64,000 nucleotides of DNA from Rhodococcoides corynebacterioides NBRC 14404 (GTDB lineage: Bacteria; Actinomycetota; Actinomycetes; Mycobacteriales; Mycobacteriaceae): assembly GCF_001894765.1 (NCBI RefSeq), contig NZ_BCWV01000003.1:1-64000 (forward strand), written 5' to 3'. The number at the start of each line of letters is the position of its first letter. Position 1 is the first letter of the stretch. The notes under the pieces are model-generated. The model searched no databases. It was not told the DNA's origin and was given only the letters and a program-made list of their open reading frames with translations. Shown one piece after another: positions 35,988-45,535 of the stretch. The position numbers were made by a program, and so were the translations under genes.

Positions 35988-38900
35988 GTGTGACTCCTCA
36001 TCTTGATCGGGTAGAGCGCACTTTCGGCGTCCACATCACGCAAGCTCATCAACGTGGGCCACGGTGTCTCGGTCTGCGTGTACTCGATGTCGACGTCCGT
36101 CAAGGCCGCGCCGGGCTCGACCAGTAACGCCTCGGTGGGCGCCTTCGTGTCACGGAACTTGAACGCGCTACGGCCGCCGGCTTCGTCCATCCACACCTGC
36201 AGCATCGCGTTCAACTGTTCGACGGTGTCCTCGACCTCCTCCGGCGCGGTCGCTTGCACGCGCCGCTCGATGGCGTCGATCAATTCCCGGAGCTTGTGCT
36301 CCTCCGCGGGAGCAGCCGCAGCGCCGCCTTCTCCCGACATGGCATCGATCATCAACCGCGCCATGGACACGAAGACACCGTGCAGTCCGCGGTCACGAGC
36401 GCGAGCGGCGAACGGGGTTGCGCTCGTGGCCTCGACGGCCCGGTACATCGCCTGGTGGAAGGGAACGAAGTTCTCGAAGTGCGAACGGTCCCTGGATCGT
36501 GCGGAGTTGAGAATCGTCACCACCAGCCCCGGGTACTTCCGGCCCACCCGGCTCGTGGCCTGAATGTACTCGGAGCTCGACTGCGGCTGACCCATCACCG
36601 TCATCAAACCCAGCCGGTCGATGTCGACACCGACCGAGATCATGTTCGTCGCGAGCACGACGTCATCGGCCGAGCCGGAACCGTACTGCTGCTCCAAGCT
36701 TTTGAGACGCCGAGGGATTTCGGCGGACGCAACTCGGCTGGTCAGCTCGTTCGACGGTTGCAGGGTGCGGGCAGTCGATCCCGACCGACGAGCAACCACA
36801 CCCAGCCGCTCGCGGACGTCACCTTCGACCTGCAGCAAGGCGCTGCCCAGAACACGAAGACTGTTGAAGTATCCCAACAGAGTCCAATAGGGATCCCGAA
36901 CGGCCGGGTCGGCATCGACGTCCTGGCCCGCCTGCAGGAGGGCTCCGTAGGTTCGGACCATCAGCGTCGCATGACTCGTTCCCGGGCTCATCACACCGAC
37001 GTACATTCGAGTGCCGGCCATCTCGCGCGGAGCGGGCTCGGCGAAGAACGACTGATCGGGGTCGATGCCGGGCGGCGGGAATTGTCGGGAGTCTCGGTCG
37101 AACACACTCTTGATCTGCGAGCTCGACCGTCGAATGGTTGCCGTCGACGCGACGATCTTCGGGCGTGATCGTCGTTCGGTCCCGTCGATCGGCGACGAGC
37201 ACGCGGCGTCGACAGCGGTCTCGTACAGACCGACCATCGACCCCAACGGACCCGAGATCAAGTGCAGCTCGTCCTGAATGATCAGGTCGGGTGGAATGCC
37301 TACACCGTCGCGCGCGAAGAGTTTCCGCACCTCCGGTCGCCAGGCCATCATGGCGAACTTGTCGACAGTTCCGAGGACGAGTTCCGGGCGGTACTCGTAG
37401 ATGTCCTGATCGACGACGTACACAGGCAGGCCCGAGGAGAACTCGCACGAGGAATTCCCGCACGCAATCCGCAGCCTGGCGCCGGGACCGACCACCAGCG
37501 AGTACTTCGTGTGATCGAGCGCTCTGCCGCACCACGGGCACTGCGTCAGCTGAACGGGATTCGACTCGGTGATTTCCGTTCCGGACCGAAGCGCTCGAAG
37601 AGCCTTCTTGGCGTCGTCATGCGTGTTGGGCGTTCCCCCACGTCCGACCCAGAGACCGATGGCGAACGGCCTCGAACCGAGTTCACCGCGGTCGGCGCGC
37701 ACCCGTTCCAACGCGCACATCAACATCGTCGCGCGCTCGAACTGCTGAATGGTCAACAGACGCAGTGTGTATCGCATGATGACCGCCACCCCGATGGCGC
37801 CGTCGTCTCGGATACGACGGAGCAGCAAGATGAACGCGACCAGACCGAGATACGCCTCGGTCTTACCGCCGCCGGTGGGGAACCACAGCAGATCCGCCAC
37901 ATCGCGGTCCGAGTGGGCGGGGTCGGCCAGACCAGGCAAATTGAGCAGGACGAAGGCAATCTGGAACGGGTACCACGTCTGGTCCGCGCCATCGTCAACC
38001 GGGCCGGTAGCACCCGCCCGCACCCAGACCTGTCGCGCCCGCTGTGCTTGCATCGCGCGGTTGGCCAGCTGAAATGCGGCGAAGACGTCGTTGTCGGTGG
38101 ACAGGAGACGGATACCGGCCTCGATCCGATCGGCGGCTTCGCGCGCCTGCTCGAAGTGTCGGTCGGCCGTGGGCTTGAGTTCGTAGGCGACATCGGCCCG
38201 GTCTGCACTCACCGCCGCATGACGTTCGTCGATCCACGCGCGGTAGGACTCGACCAACAAACCCAGGTTGTGAACGACGGTCGCTGCGTCCTTCCGGCCC
38301 AGGGTCGACATCCGCAGATCGATCCCGTCCGCTGGGCCGGGACGCGCCCGCGACACCTCGAATGCCGGCAGCTGCGTCGTCCGGATCCGATCGGTCGCCG
38401 CCCGCGGCGAGGCGTCCCAGGTGACCGCACAACCATGACCGATGCCGAATGTTCTCGCGTTGCGATACATCAGGTCGGCACTCTGCAGATCGGGGTCGTC
38501 GCCAAGGCGGTTGGGAGCACCACGGTCGAGCAGCGCCGCCGGGGCGGTGCTCACCAAGATTTCGGCTTGAAACCATGCATGCGCGTCACGAAGTTCGCCC
38601 TTGCCGGTTCTGGCGGTGTTCCGAAGAATTGCGGAGATCGTGACCGTGCCGTTCCGCGGTGTGCGCGTGAGCGTGTACAGCTGAAGTCCGGGTGCCACGT
38701 CTCGCGTCATGGTGCCCACCGTCGCGATCGGGTGGACGACCGTATCGATCTGCGCTGCAGCGCGGGTCCACGATGACGGCTTCGTCCGGCCTCGTCGGCG
38801 TCCTGTTGTGTCCTCCGGAGGCTCGTCCACGTCGACGGACGGCACGTACCGGGCTGCGGCGATGTCGATGCTCACGGACTCCACCGAGTTCGCGTCCACG

Positions 38901-39184
38901 GTGAACGTCAAACCCATCGACGACGGATACCGCATCATCGACTGAGCAACGGGCGTGTCGCCGGCGCTGTCCTCGGAGTCGGACTCGGCGCTGTCCGGCT
39001 CGGGTTCTTCCTGGAGCTCGTCTTCCGTCGGCCACAGCACGCCCACCACGTATCGGTCCAATGGCAGCTCGTCCAGGACCTCGTCGTCACCGAGCCCCGG
39101 ACCGAACAGATCCTTCGTCAGTTGGTCGACCATCTCTGCCCGGAAGGCGTACATCGACTCGAGCTGGTCATTCGTGTTCGTCAT
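35984..39184 (-). CDS. drmA: DISARM helicase DrmA
   Basis: A 1066-residue SF2 helicase of the DrmA family. Walker A WFPTGGGKTEAYLGL lies near residue 440. The family-specific Walker B region is LIIQDELHLISGPLGSMVGLYE-like (DELH box). The second RecA domain contains ATNMISVGVDIDRLGLM and QATSRVGRKYPG. A cysteine pair CPWCGRALD with CGNSSCEF lies between the motor motifs. DrmA and DrmB together load on and translocate DNA, and unmethylated phage DNA triggers the system. The ATG at 39184 (MTNTNDQLES) overlaps the UvrD-type helicase stop by 4 bases (ATGA) and is preferred to an earlier in-frame start inside that gene. Confidence 0.93.
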   Translation of the reverse strand: MTNTNDQLESMYAFRAEMVDQLTKDLFGPGLGDDEVLDELPLDRYVVGVLWPTEDELQEEPEPDSAESDSEDSAGDTPVAQSMMRYPSSMGLTFTVDANSVESVSIDIAAARYVPSVDVDEPPEDTTGRRRGRTKPSSWTRAAAQIDTVVHPIATVGTMTRDVAPGLQLYTLTRTPRNGTVTISAILRNTARTGKGELRDAHAWFQAEILVSTAPAALLDRGAPNRLGDDPDLQSADLMYRNARTFGIGHGCAVTWDASPRAATDRIRTTQLPAFEVSRARPGPADGIDLRMSTLGRKDAATVVHNLGLLVESYRAWIDERHAAVSADRADVAYELKPTADRHFEQAREAADRIEAGIRLLSTDNDVFAAFQLANRAMQAQRARQVWVRAGATGPVDDGADQTWYPFQIAFVLLNLPGLADPAHSDRDVADLLWFPTGGGKTEAYLGLVAFILLLRRIRDDGAIGVAVIMRYTLRLLTIQQFERATMLMCALERVRADRGELGSRPFAIGLWVGRGGTPNTHDDAKKALRALRSGTEITESNPVQLTQCPWCGRALDHTKYSLVVGPGARLRIACGNSSCEFSSGLPVYVVDQDIYEYRPELVLGTVDKFAMMAWRPEVRKLFARDGVGIPPDLIIQDELHLISGPLGSMVGLYETAVDAACSSPIDGTERRSRPKIVASTATIRRSSSQIKSVFDRDSRQFPPPGIDPDQSFFAEPAPREMAGTRMYVGVMSPGTSHATLMVRTYGALLQAGQDVDADPAVRDPYWTLLGYFNSLRVLGSALLQVEGDVRERLGVVARRSGSTARTLQPSNELTSRVASAEIPRRLKSLEQQYGSGSADDVVLATNMISVGVDIDRLGLMTVMGQPQSSSEYIQATSRVGRKYPGLVVTILNSARSRDRSHFENFVPFHQAMYRAVEATSATPFAARARDRGLHGVFVSMARLMIDAMSGEGGAAAAPAEEHKLRELIDAIERRVQATAPEEVEDTVEQLNAMLQVWMDEAGGRSAFKFRDTKAPTEALLVEPGAALTDVDIEYTQTETPWPTLMSLRDVDAESALYPIKMRSHT

Positions 39185-42100
39185 GCTCTTCCGTCCCACT
39201 TCGAGTCCCATTGCGGACGCACCAACCCCGACAGTCGGGGTGCCAGCCAGATGCCGGATTCACCCAATCCCGCTTCGGCGCAGACCTCGGGCGAACCCGT
39301 CACGGACTCCACCGTCATCACGGTCGCCCCGTTCATCACCATCGGAAAAGCGGAGTTTCTGATGCCGAAGAGTTTCCTGACGCTGCGTCCGAACTCCTCG
39401 TCGGTGCGGGCGAAGGCCGCGCCCTCGGACTCGTGAACGAGGTAGATCGGAGCGTCACGCGTGCTCCACCCCGTATCCAGAGTCAGCGTCACGGGCGCGC
39501 CGGCCAACCGACCCGACGCGAGGAGGGCCTGCGCGGCATGCACCGAGTCGACCTCGTCGGTATAGAACGGAACATCCGTCGTGACGTCGTCGTTGCGGAA
39601 CTCGATGGCGCGGACGCGCAGTCCGCCTCGGCCGTAAACTCTCTCCATCCACCGCCCGGGCGGCGCATCCTGCTTCTTCATCCGGGCATTCCCGGGCTTC
39701 GGACTGCAGCGACGAACTTCGTCGCGAGCTCGACTCAACGCCACGTAATTACGCCGCGCTATCGCGAAGTCGTCCTGGTCCGACTCCCAGTCGGTGTCGA
39801 GAAAGAACACGCGGTCGAACTCGAGGCCTTTCGCTCGATGCACGGTCGACACCACGACGTCCTCCGTGTTGTCGGCCAACAGTGCCGTCGGTATTCCGTA
39901 ACCCCCGATAGCGCGTCGTATGCGAGACATGTCGAGCTCGTCCGGTGACCGGAACACACCTTCCGCGTCTTTCAGGACGCTCCACGCCGTATCCGGATCG
40001 GCCACGGACGTCGACCGGAGCGCCGCAACGACCTCGTCGCGACGAGTCACCGCACGCGGCAACAACCGCGCCAGTTCGGATACCCAGGCGCTCGCGCCTT
40101 GCTCCTGTGAGGGTCGACGCAGCGTGTGACGAATTCTGAGCGCGGTGAGCATCTGCGATACCCGGAGCGCATCGCCGTTGGTCTTGGTGAGTACGGCGGT
40201 TGTCCGCCCGGCGCGGTAGACATCGGCCAGCCATACTTCCGGGTCGACGGGCGTGAGTTCTGCGATGAACGCATCGACGACCGCCCGCGCCTTCGTGCCG
40301 TCGTTCATGGTCCGCAGACGGTGACCGAGATCGACAACCGCGAGTGGAACTTCACCGCGTGCACGGAAATTCCGGGTGAGCGACGTGATCCGCGTGTCGT
40401 CGAAGCGTTCGAATTCCGTGAGAATCTCCGTGTGGCCGACGCGCTCGGCGTCCGTCAACTGGAAGTCGTACAGTGCCTGGTTCGGGTCGCCGAGAGCGGT
40501 GAATCCGACCTCCGATCCCACGCGTTCGATCAGTGCCAGCGCCAGGCGCGCCCGCTTCCCGACGAGGTCTTGGACCTCGTCCAGGATGATGTGGCCGAGT
40601 TCGTCGAGCATGGGCAACTCGGTCTCATCGTCCTCGAGCAACCGGGTTGCCTGTTCGATCCGTCTGTCGAACGTCCCCGACGGGTCCAATCCGGCATCGA
40701 TGATGACACGGCTCGCGAAGGAGTCGAAGGTTCGGATCTCCGCGCCGGCCAGCCCCCGGGTCGCGAGTCGTCTACGCACGGCGGCGACGGCCGCGCGCGA
40801 GAAGCTCAAGACCAGAACTTCCGTGGACAGTGAGAACTCGTGCTCGGTCGCGAAAAACTCCAGCCGGGCCGCCACAACCTCGGTCTTACCCTGACCTGCT
40901 CCGGCGACGACCACCAACCGGTCGGACGGAGCCGCCTCGGCCACCGATTTCTGACGTGGGTCGAGAGCGAGAGCGCCATCCGGTTCAGCGGGAGCGGTGG
41001 GGGCTGCGGCCGAGACGTCCACCACCATGGTGTTGTTCGCAGAAACCGTGTCGTGCGCTGCGTTTCCGACGCCGGCCGCGGCTGGCTCGGCCGCATCCGC
41101 GGCCGCGCGGCGACGGTCCCGGAACCGCACCAGGGGATCCACCGCACCGAGTCGCGCACGCATTCGGTCCCTGAACTTGCCGCCGGTCACCGGCGGTAAC
41201 GAGCCGGAGCCCGTCGACGACAGCGGCGAATCGGAACCGATGTCGGGTGTCTGAATGCCGAGTGACGACATCGCGCGAGCAAGCCGCGCTTCCAGAACAC
41301 TCAGTGCTTCGCGATCTCCCCGGATGAGCAGATCGCTTGCATCCACGATGTCGGGCCATTGGTCGAGGCGACTGCGCAGAGCTCTCACGTCCCGTAGCGG
41401 GTCCTCCTCTGTCGACGGCGGAGCATCCCGCACCAGTAACGCGGGGCTCATCGTCAACGACCATTCGACGTTGTCGTTCCTCCGCGCCCGTAACGCGGAA
41501 GCAAGCGCCGGTCGCACATCTGCCAGAACCCGCTGTCGAACGTGCGAGCCGAATGGAAGGTCGTTGCGCTCGAACAAGTTCGGGCGGATAGCCGTTTGCG
41601 TGTCCGGTTGGTCGAGGAGCCCACTCACGGATTCTGTGTCGAAGTACAACGACGACGCCAGATCAACCCGAAGCAGAAGACCCCGCTCGTCGGACCTCGG
41701 ATTTCCCCCATCGACGGGGTCGTCGGTCGCGACCGCCCGCGACGTGCTCGCCTCGACCGACCGAAGCTGTACTCGACGACGAACCACGTGCGAGTCGATT
41801 CCCAGTTCCGGCACGTACAGACGCCACGCAGCGAGGTACAGCTCCTTGCTCGATGTCGCCCCGGACTGAAGAAGCTCGTCCAGAGCGTCGAACAGCTCGG
41901 CACTCTCGGCGGTTCGACTCTGACGCCTCGCCCAGGAGTTCCACTCCTGCCGGTAGCCGGTGAACAGTCGCTCTACATCGACGCCGTACTCACGACGGTA
42001 GAACTCCGCCTCGTGCCGTAGTTCGGAGAGGTCGACAGCCAGAGGTTGCGATCGCCAGTCCATCAGCTCGCCTGCGTCGACGAGGCTGTCCAGCGGCCAG

Positions 42101-42318
42101 AGCATCTCCGGCGGTACATCGTTCGCGGTGACATCGGGCCGTAGAAACTGCAGCCCCTCGGACGTCGGGGCCACGCCCATCGGGAGTTCCCCGTACGCAT
42201 CGGCGAGATCGGCGAGGACCGTCGGCTGCGAAGCCGGAGCGTTGACCGCGGACGCGCGAAGCGCCTTGACACTCGACTCCAGCGACCTGAGCACAGCAAG
42301 CCCATCCAGCGTGTCCAA
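39181..42318 (-). CDS. UvrD/PcrA-type SF1 helicase with long unknown N-terminus
   Basis: A 1045-residue protein. The first 430 residues are unrecognised, ending in an acidic/serine linker and a basic stretch (KFRDRMRARLG, RFRDRRRAAAD). The SF1 helicase follows: Walker A VVVAGAGQGKTEVVAARL near residue 475, IILDEVQDLVG (DEVQD), ALGDPNQALYDF, LTRNFRARGEV, VVSTVHRAKGLEFDRVFFLD, and NYVALSRARDEV. The TTG start at 42318 is the first in frame with a GGAGA upstream, but spacing is tight, so the exact start is uncertain. It overlaps drmA by 4 bases and follows the winged-helix/nuclease gene by 59 bases. It may replace an accessory DISARM nuclease-helicase function, which is inference. Confidence 0.82.
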   Translation of the reverse strand: MDTLDGLAVLRSLESSVKALRASAVNAPASQPTVLADLADAYGELPMGVAPTSEGLQFLRPDVTANDVPPEMLWPLDSLVDAGELMDWRSQPLAVDLSELRHEAEFYRREYGVDVERLFTGYRQEWNSWARRQSRTAESAELFDALDELLQSGATSSKELYLAAWRLYVPELGIDSHVVRRRVQLRSVEASTSRAVATDDPVDGGNPRSDERGLLLRVDLASSLYFDTESVSGLLDQPDTQTAIRPNLFERNDLPFGSHVRQRVLADVRPALASALRARRNDNVEWSLTMSPALLVRDAPPSTEEDPLRDVRALRSRLDQWPDIVDASDLLIRGDREALSVLEARLARAMSSLGIQTPDIGSDSPLSSTGSGSLPPVTGGKFRDRMRARLGAVDPLVRFRDRRRAAADAAEPAAAGVGNAAHDTVSANNTMVVDVSAAAPTAPAEPDGALALDPRQKSVAEAAPSDRLVVVAGAGQGKTEVVAARLEFFATEHEFSLSTEVLVLSFSRAAVAAVRRRLATRGLAGAEIRTFDSFASRVIIDAGLDPSGTFDRRIEQATRLLEDDETELPMLDELGHIILDEVQDLVGKRARLALALIERVGSEVGFTALGDPNQALYDFQLTDAERVGHTEILTEFERFDDTRITSLTRNFRARGEVPLAVVDLGHRLRTMNDGTKARAVVDAFIAELTPVDPEVWLADVYRAGRTTAVLTKTNGDALRVSQMLTALRIRHTLRRPSQEQGASAWVSELARLLPRAVTRRDEVVAALRSTSVADPDTAWSVLKDAEGVFRSPDELDMSRIRRAIGGYGIPTALLADNTEDVVVSTVHRAKGLEFDRVFFLDTDWESDQDDFAIARRNYVALSRARDEVRRCSPKPGNARMKKQDAPPGRWMERVYGRGGLRVRAIEFRNDDVTTDVPFYTDEVDSVHAAQALLASGRLAGAPVTLTLDTGWSTRDAPIYLVHESEGAAFARTDEEFGRSVRKLFGIRNSAFPMVMNGATVMTVESVTGSPEVCAEAGLGESGIWLAPRLSGLVRPQWDSKWDGRA

Positions 42319-42377
42319 CGGTCTCCGTTCGTCTGTTCGGGCAGTCGCACCCCGACGCTACCGGGAGGTCGGTCGGT

Positions 42378-43196
42378 TCACGTCGCAATGATCGACGCGG
42401 TCACGTCGTCGGATGGCGCCGGGTTCTTGATCTCGGCAACTCGGGCCCTAATCGTGTCTTTCGCTCCGTCGCTCATCTGCACCGAAATGAAGTCGTTGAG
42501 CAGGGCCGGATCGGTGGTCACGCGTGATGCACGTTGCTTGACCCGCCAGGTCTTGGCGTCGCGCGGATCACCGAACGTGACGACTCCGACACCGTTCTCC
42601 CCGGCGACGGCGCACACCTCGAATACCTGCGCTTCGGTCGCCGTTTCGAGATGTGGTGGTACGTAGAAGAATACCCACGCGCGCGTTGCGGCGCGGCGGT
42701 GAGCCAAGGCCTCGTACACCGCGGCGATGTCGATCGACACGAACGACTTCACTTCGATACTGGAGACGTCCATCGACAGTTGCGGAACGAACTCGAAAGT
42801 CGCAAGACCGACGGTGACCAGGTCCGGGCGCGTCCATCGACCACCAGTAAGTCGACCACCTTGCATGGCGGTGTTGTCGACCGCGATGGGAACGAGTCCC
42901 AGCGTCTCTTTCCAGTCCTCGACGGGAACGTCGCACAACGGCGCGTACAGGAGCGATTCCTTCACCTTCGCGGATGCGAGCGCCCGGCCTTCGTCGGTCA
43001 GTTTCAGCGACCCTCGCCCGCCGGCCACGCTGACTACCAGCTTCTTTGCGGTCAGATTCTTTCGCGACGCGTCGTAGCGGTTATCGCTGAACTTGCACCG
43101 CTGCTGCAGCGTCTTGTGACCGACAGCGTCGCCCGCCTTGTGCAACTGGTCGAGAACTTCGTTGTCGTCCACCGTGATTTGCGGAACCCTGGCCAT
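42378..43196 (-). CDS. Winged-helix / PD-(D/E)XK-like protein
   Basis: A 272-residue protein. Residues 1-80 look like a winged-helix DNA-binding domain with a typical wing (VVSVAGGRGSLKLTDEGRALA). Residues about 120-200 carry TRPDLVTVGL, a hydrophobic strand and SSIEVKSF, which fits the D...ExK core of restriction-fold nucleases, followed by a helix with AYEAL-like sequence and a WVFFYVPP strand. The ATG at 43196 is preferred to a GTG at 43208 because the AGGGGG Shine-Dalgarno sequence is then at usable distance. Position between an unknown gene and the UvrD helicase of the drmAB operon suggests a nuclease or recruitment subunit. Catalytic status is not certain from inspection. Confidence 0.72.
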   Translation of the reverse strand: MARVPQITVDDNEVLDQLHKAGDAVGHKTLQQRCKFSDNRYDASRKNLTAKKLVVSVAGGRGSLKLTDEGRALASAKVKESLLYAPLCDVPVEDWKETLGLVPIAVDNTAMQGGRLTGGRWTRPDLVTVGLATFEFVPQLSMDVSSIEVKSFVSIDIAAVYEALAHRRAATRAWVFFYVPPHLETATEAQVFEVCAVAGENGVGVVTFGDPRDAKTWRVKQRASRVTTDPALLNDFISVQMSDGAKDTIRARVAEIKNPAPSDDVTASIIAT

Positions 43197-43241
43197 TGTC
43201 GAGCCCACCCCCTTTGTCGTCGCTCCGGAGAGCCGGTCCTG

Positions 43242-43685
43242 TCAGTACCCGCTTGCTCGGTTCACCATGGCGTCGTCACGGGTGCATGTCCAGCCATAGG
43301 GTCGGAGTGCCTCGAGAACCTCGTGTTCGTCGGCGGCATCGAGGTGCAGGTACGAGCCGTTGTGCACGCTGTCTTCCACCCGGCCGAACTTCTCACGCAC
43401 CGACGCCGGCACGTCCCGAAGCATGTCGCGGGCAGGCCACGCCGGCCAGTCGCCATCGGCATGGCCCGGAACGGCATCGAGATCGTAGGCCTCGTCGTCT
43501 GCAGGCACATCGGCCTCGCCCGCGTCGAATTGCTCGACGACGCCGGCCCAGGTGTCCGGACTCAGATTCCGCTTTGCATCGCCCCAGGTCGCGAAATCCG
43601 ACCGCAGAATCGAAAGATGTTCGGCGCGAGCCTTCGGTATGAAGACCAGCGCACCATCGACATCACCGTAGACATAGTCGGTCAT
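43242..43685 (-). CDS. Hypothetical acidic protein, first gene of the drmAB operon
   Basis: A 147-residue acidic protein with no domain I can name. It begins MTDYVYGDVDGALVFIPK and contains an Asp/Ala/Glu-rich centre, PADDEAYDLDAVPGHADGDW. It is 45 bases ahead of the winged-helix/nuclease gene on the same strand and so probably opens the drmAB operon, with a promoter in the 96 bases upstream. An acidic small protein at the front of a defence operon could be a DNA mimic or regulator, but nothing in the sequence proves this. Confidence 0.6.
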   Translation of the reverse strand: MTDYVYGDVDGALVFIPKARAEHLSILRSDFATWGDAKRNLSPDTWAGVVEQFDAGEADVPADDEAYDLDAVPGHADGDWPAWPARDMLRDVPASVREKFGRVEDSVHNGSYLHLDAADEHEVLEALRPYGWTCTRDDAMVNRASGY

Positions 43686-43781
43686 GCAACGAGCCTGTCA
43701 CGGACTGACGGTCGACGGCTGAGATTCGAGCTGATTCGCGGCGCACCCATGCGGCGGCGAGTTCTGCTACGTCGTGCGGCC

Positions 43782-45475
43782 TCAGATCCCTAGTCGCACA
43801 GCCAACTCCGCCCCACCGACGTCGCGGATGTAGTCCGGATCCCCGCACACCACCAACTGGTCTCGCGCCCTCGACAGTCCGACATACAGACGCTCCCGTG
43901 ACCGATCCCGCCCGCCGGACTCGTTCACCGCGAGCACGACCGCTCGCCGTTCCAAGCCCTTGAACCCGAGAACGTGACCGTAGAACACCTGGTCGTGGTC
44001 CCAGAAGCTGTCCCAGTACGCGGCCTGCCCCTCTGCCTGCCGCGAAACCTGCTCGGGGTGCCGAGTACCGGTCGTCAGCAGCGCGACATCCTGCTCTCGC
44101 CATCCCGACTCCAACAACACGTCGATCTGGTCGTCCGCGTGGTCCAGCGCCTCCGCCGCCGAGCACGCCACCATCGTCACCGCGGGTCCGTCCCCACCCA
44201 GCAGTCGCATGCGCTGTCCGGCAAGCGGACCGAAGCACGTCGCGATCTGCTTGGTGTTCCGGATGTTCTGATCGAGGACAATCGGCACGAGGTCCAACGG
44301 CGGAGTGCCGTGCCGGTCGAACACTCGCTGCGCCTCGTCGCTGAAGAGGTAGATGGAGCCGTCCTCTGCACTCCGGAGGGATTCGACCACAGGACTCCAC
44401 CACGCGTCGGCGAAATCCTGTGCCTCGTCGACGACCACGGCGTCGAATTTGTGGCCCGGGGCGAGAGCGGCGGCCAAGTCGGCCATCTGGGCAGGCAGGT
44501 CCTCCTCCCAGAACTTCACGCTCTCGGCGGTCCGGACCGACTCGTCGGGGCCCGTCGCCGCGCCCCACTGCATGCCCAATGCGTGGAATTCACCGACGTA
44601 CGCGGGTCGTTCCTTGCGCGGCCACGTCCCGGTCAGCCGCTTGAGATATGACGCCAGGCCGTGCGAGTAGCACAGGAGCGCAACGCGCTTCCCGTCCTTC
44701 TGCAGGCGGCGGGTCTGCTCGAGCGCGAGAAACGTCTTCCCGCTGCCGGCGCCGCCACGAATCTCGACACGCTTCAGCAGCCTGGTGGCCTGCAGGATGA
44801 CCGCTTGCTGCGCGGTCAACGTCTCCGCGGCGTCCTCGTTCGCGATGGCTCGCGAGAGGACGTCCTTCTGCGGCAACCCTCGCCCACCGAGCACCGCCAG
44901 CAATTGTTCACCGGACCGTGGATCGAGGGTGCCGTCCGACTTGTGTCGCAGGATGGCACGCAGCGAGTGCCCGAGCTGAGACAGCCCGGCCCGATCGACG
45001 ACGCTCCACCGTGGGCAGTCGGGGAGCGAGAAGTCCTGGTCCAGTTCGGTGTTCGGCAGGACGACAACGTGGGTCCACGGGAATCCCTTGCCCAGCGTCC
45101 ATCGTGGGTCGTCCTCCACGTAGGTCCGGAGCGCGTACTTCGCATCTCGCACCTGTGCGACAGGGTCGATCGCGTGGTCCGTGCCTTGACGCGTCTGCAC
45201 CCAGGTCGAGCCGTTGTGCGAGACCTGTCCGCCCTTGACCTCCACACACACGACACCGAGACCGTCGAGGTGGACGACGAAGTCGATCTCGTAGTCCTTG
45301 TGGTGGTCGGTGACCGTCGGTTCGACAGAACGATGTCGTGCTCGCCGAGCTGGTCGACGAGCGCTTCGTAAACGATTTTCTCAGCGCCGTTCACGAGCGC
45401 GGGGGGACTCTCCGGAACGCGAGGCATAGGACGAGGGTGCCATCTCGTCACATCAGTGATCGGTTTTTCGCTCAT
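43782..45475 (-). pseudogene. NERD-domain / SF1 helicase gene with a frameshift
   Basis: The long frame (stop at 43782) encodes EIDFVVHLDGLGVVCVEVKGG, the catalytic half of a NERD nuclease-related domain, then a DUF2075/UvrD-like helicase: RGGAGSGKTFLAL, VVVDEAQDFADAWW, KGLERRAVVLAV, ERLYVGLSRARDQLV. The expected N-terminal part of the NERD domain, starting MSEKPITDVTRW (ATG at 45475) with NGAEKIVYEALVDQL, is in another frame. The switch must lie close to 45325. Both parts look well conserved, so this is either a recent one-base indel or a sequencing error. If intact, the protein would be about 565 residues. A shortened protein starting inside the NERD domain would lack its first strands. Confidence 0.68.
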
Positions 45476-45535
45476 GGGATTGTGTTCAACCGCAGCAGAA
45501 CACATCGAACGGCCCGCGCCCTCATCCGCCGACCT

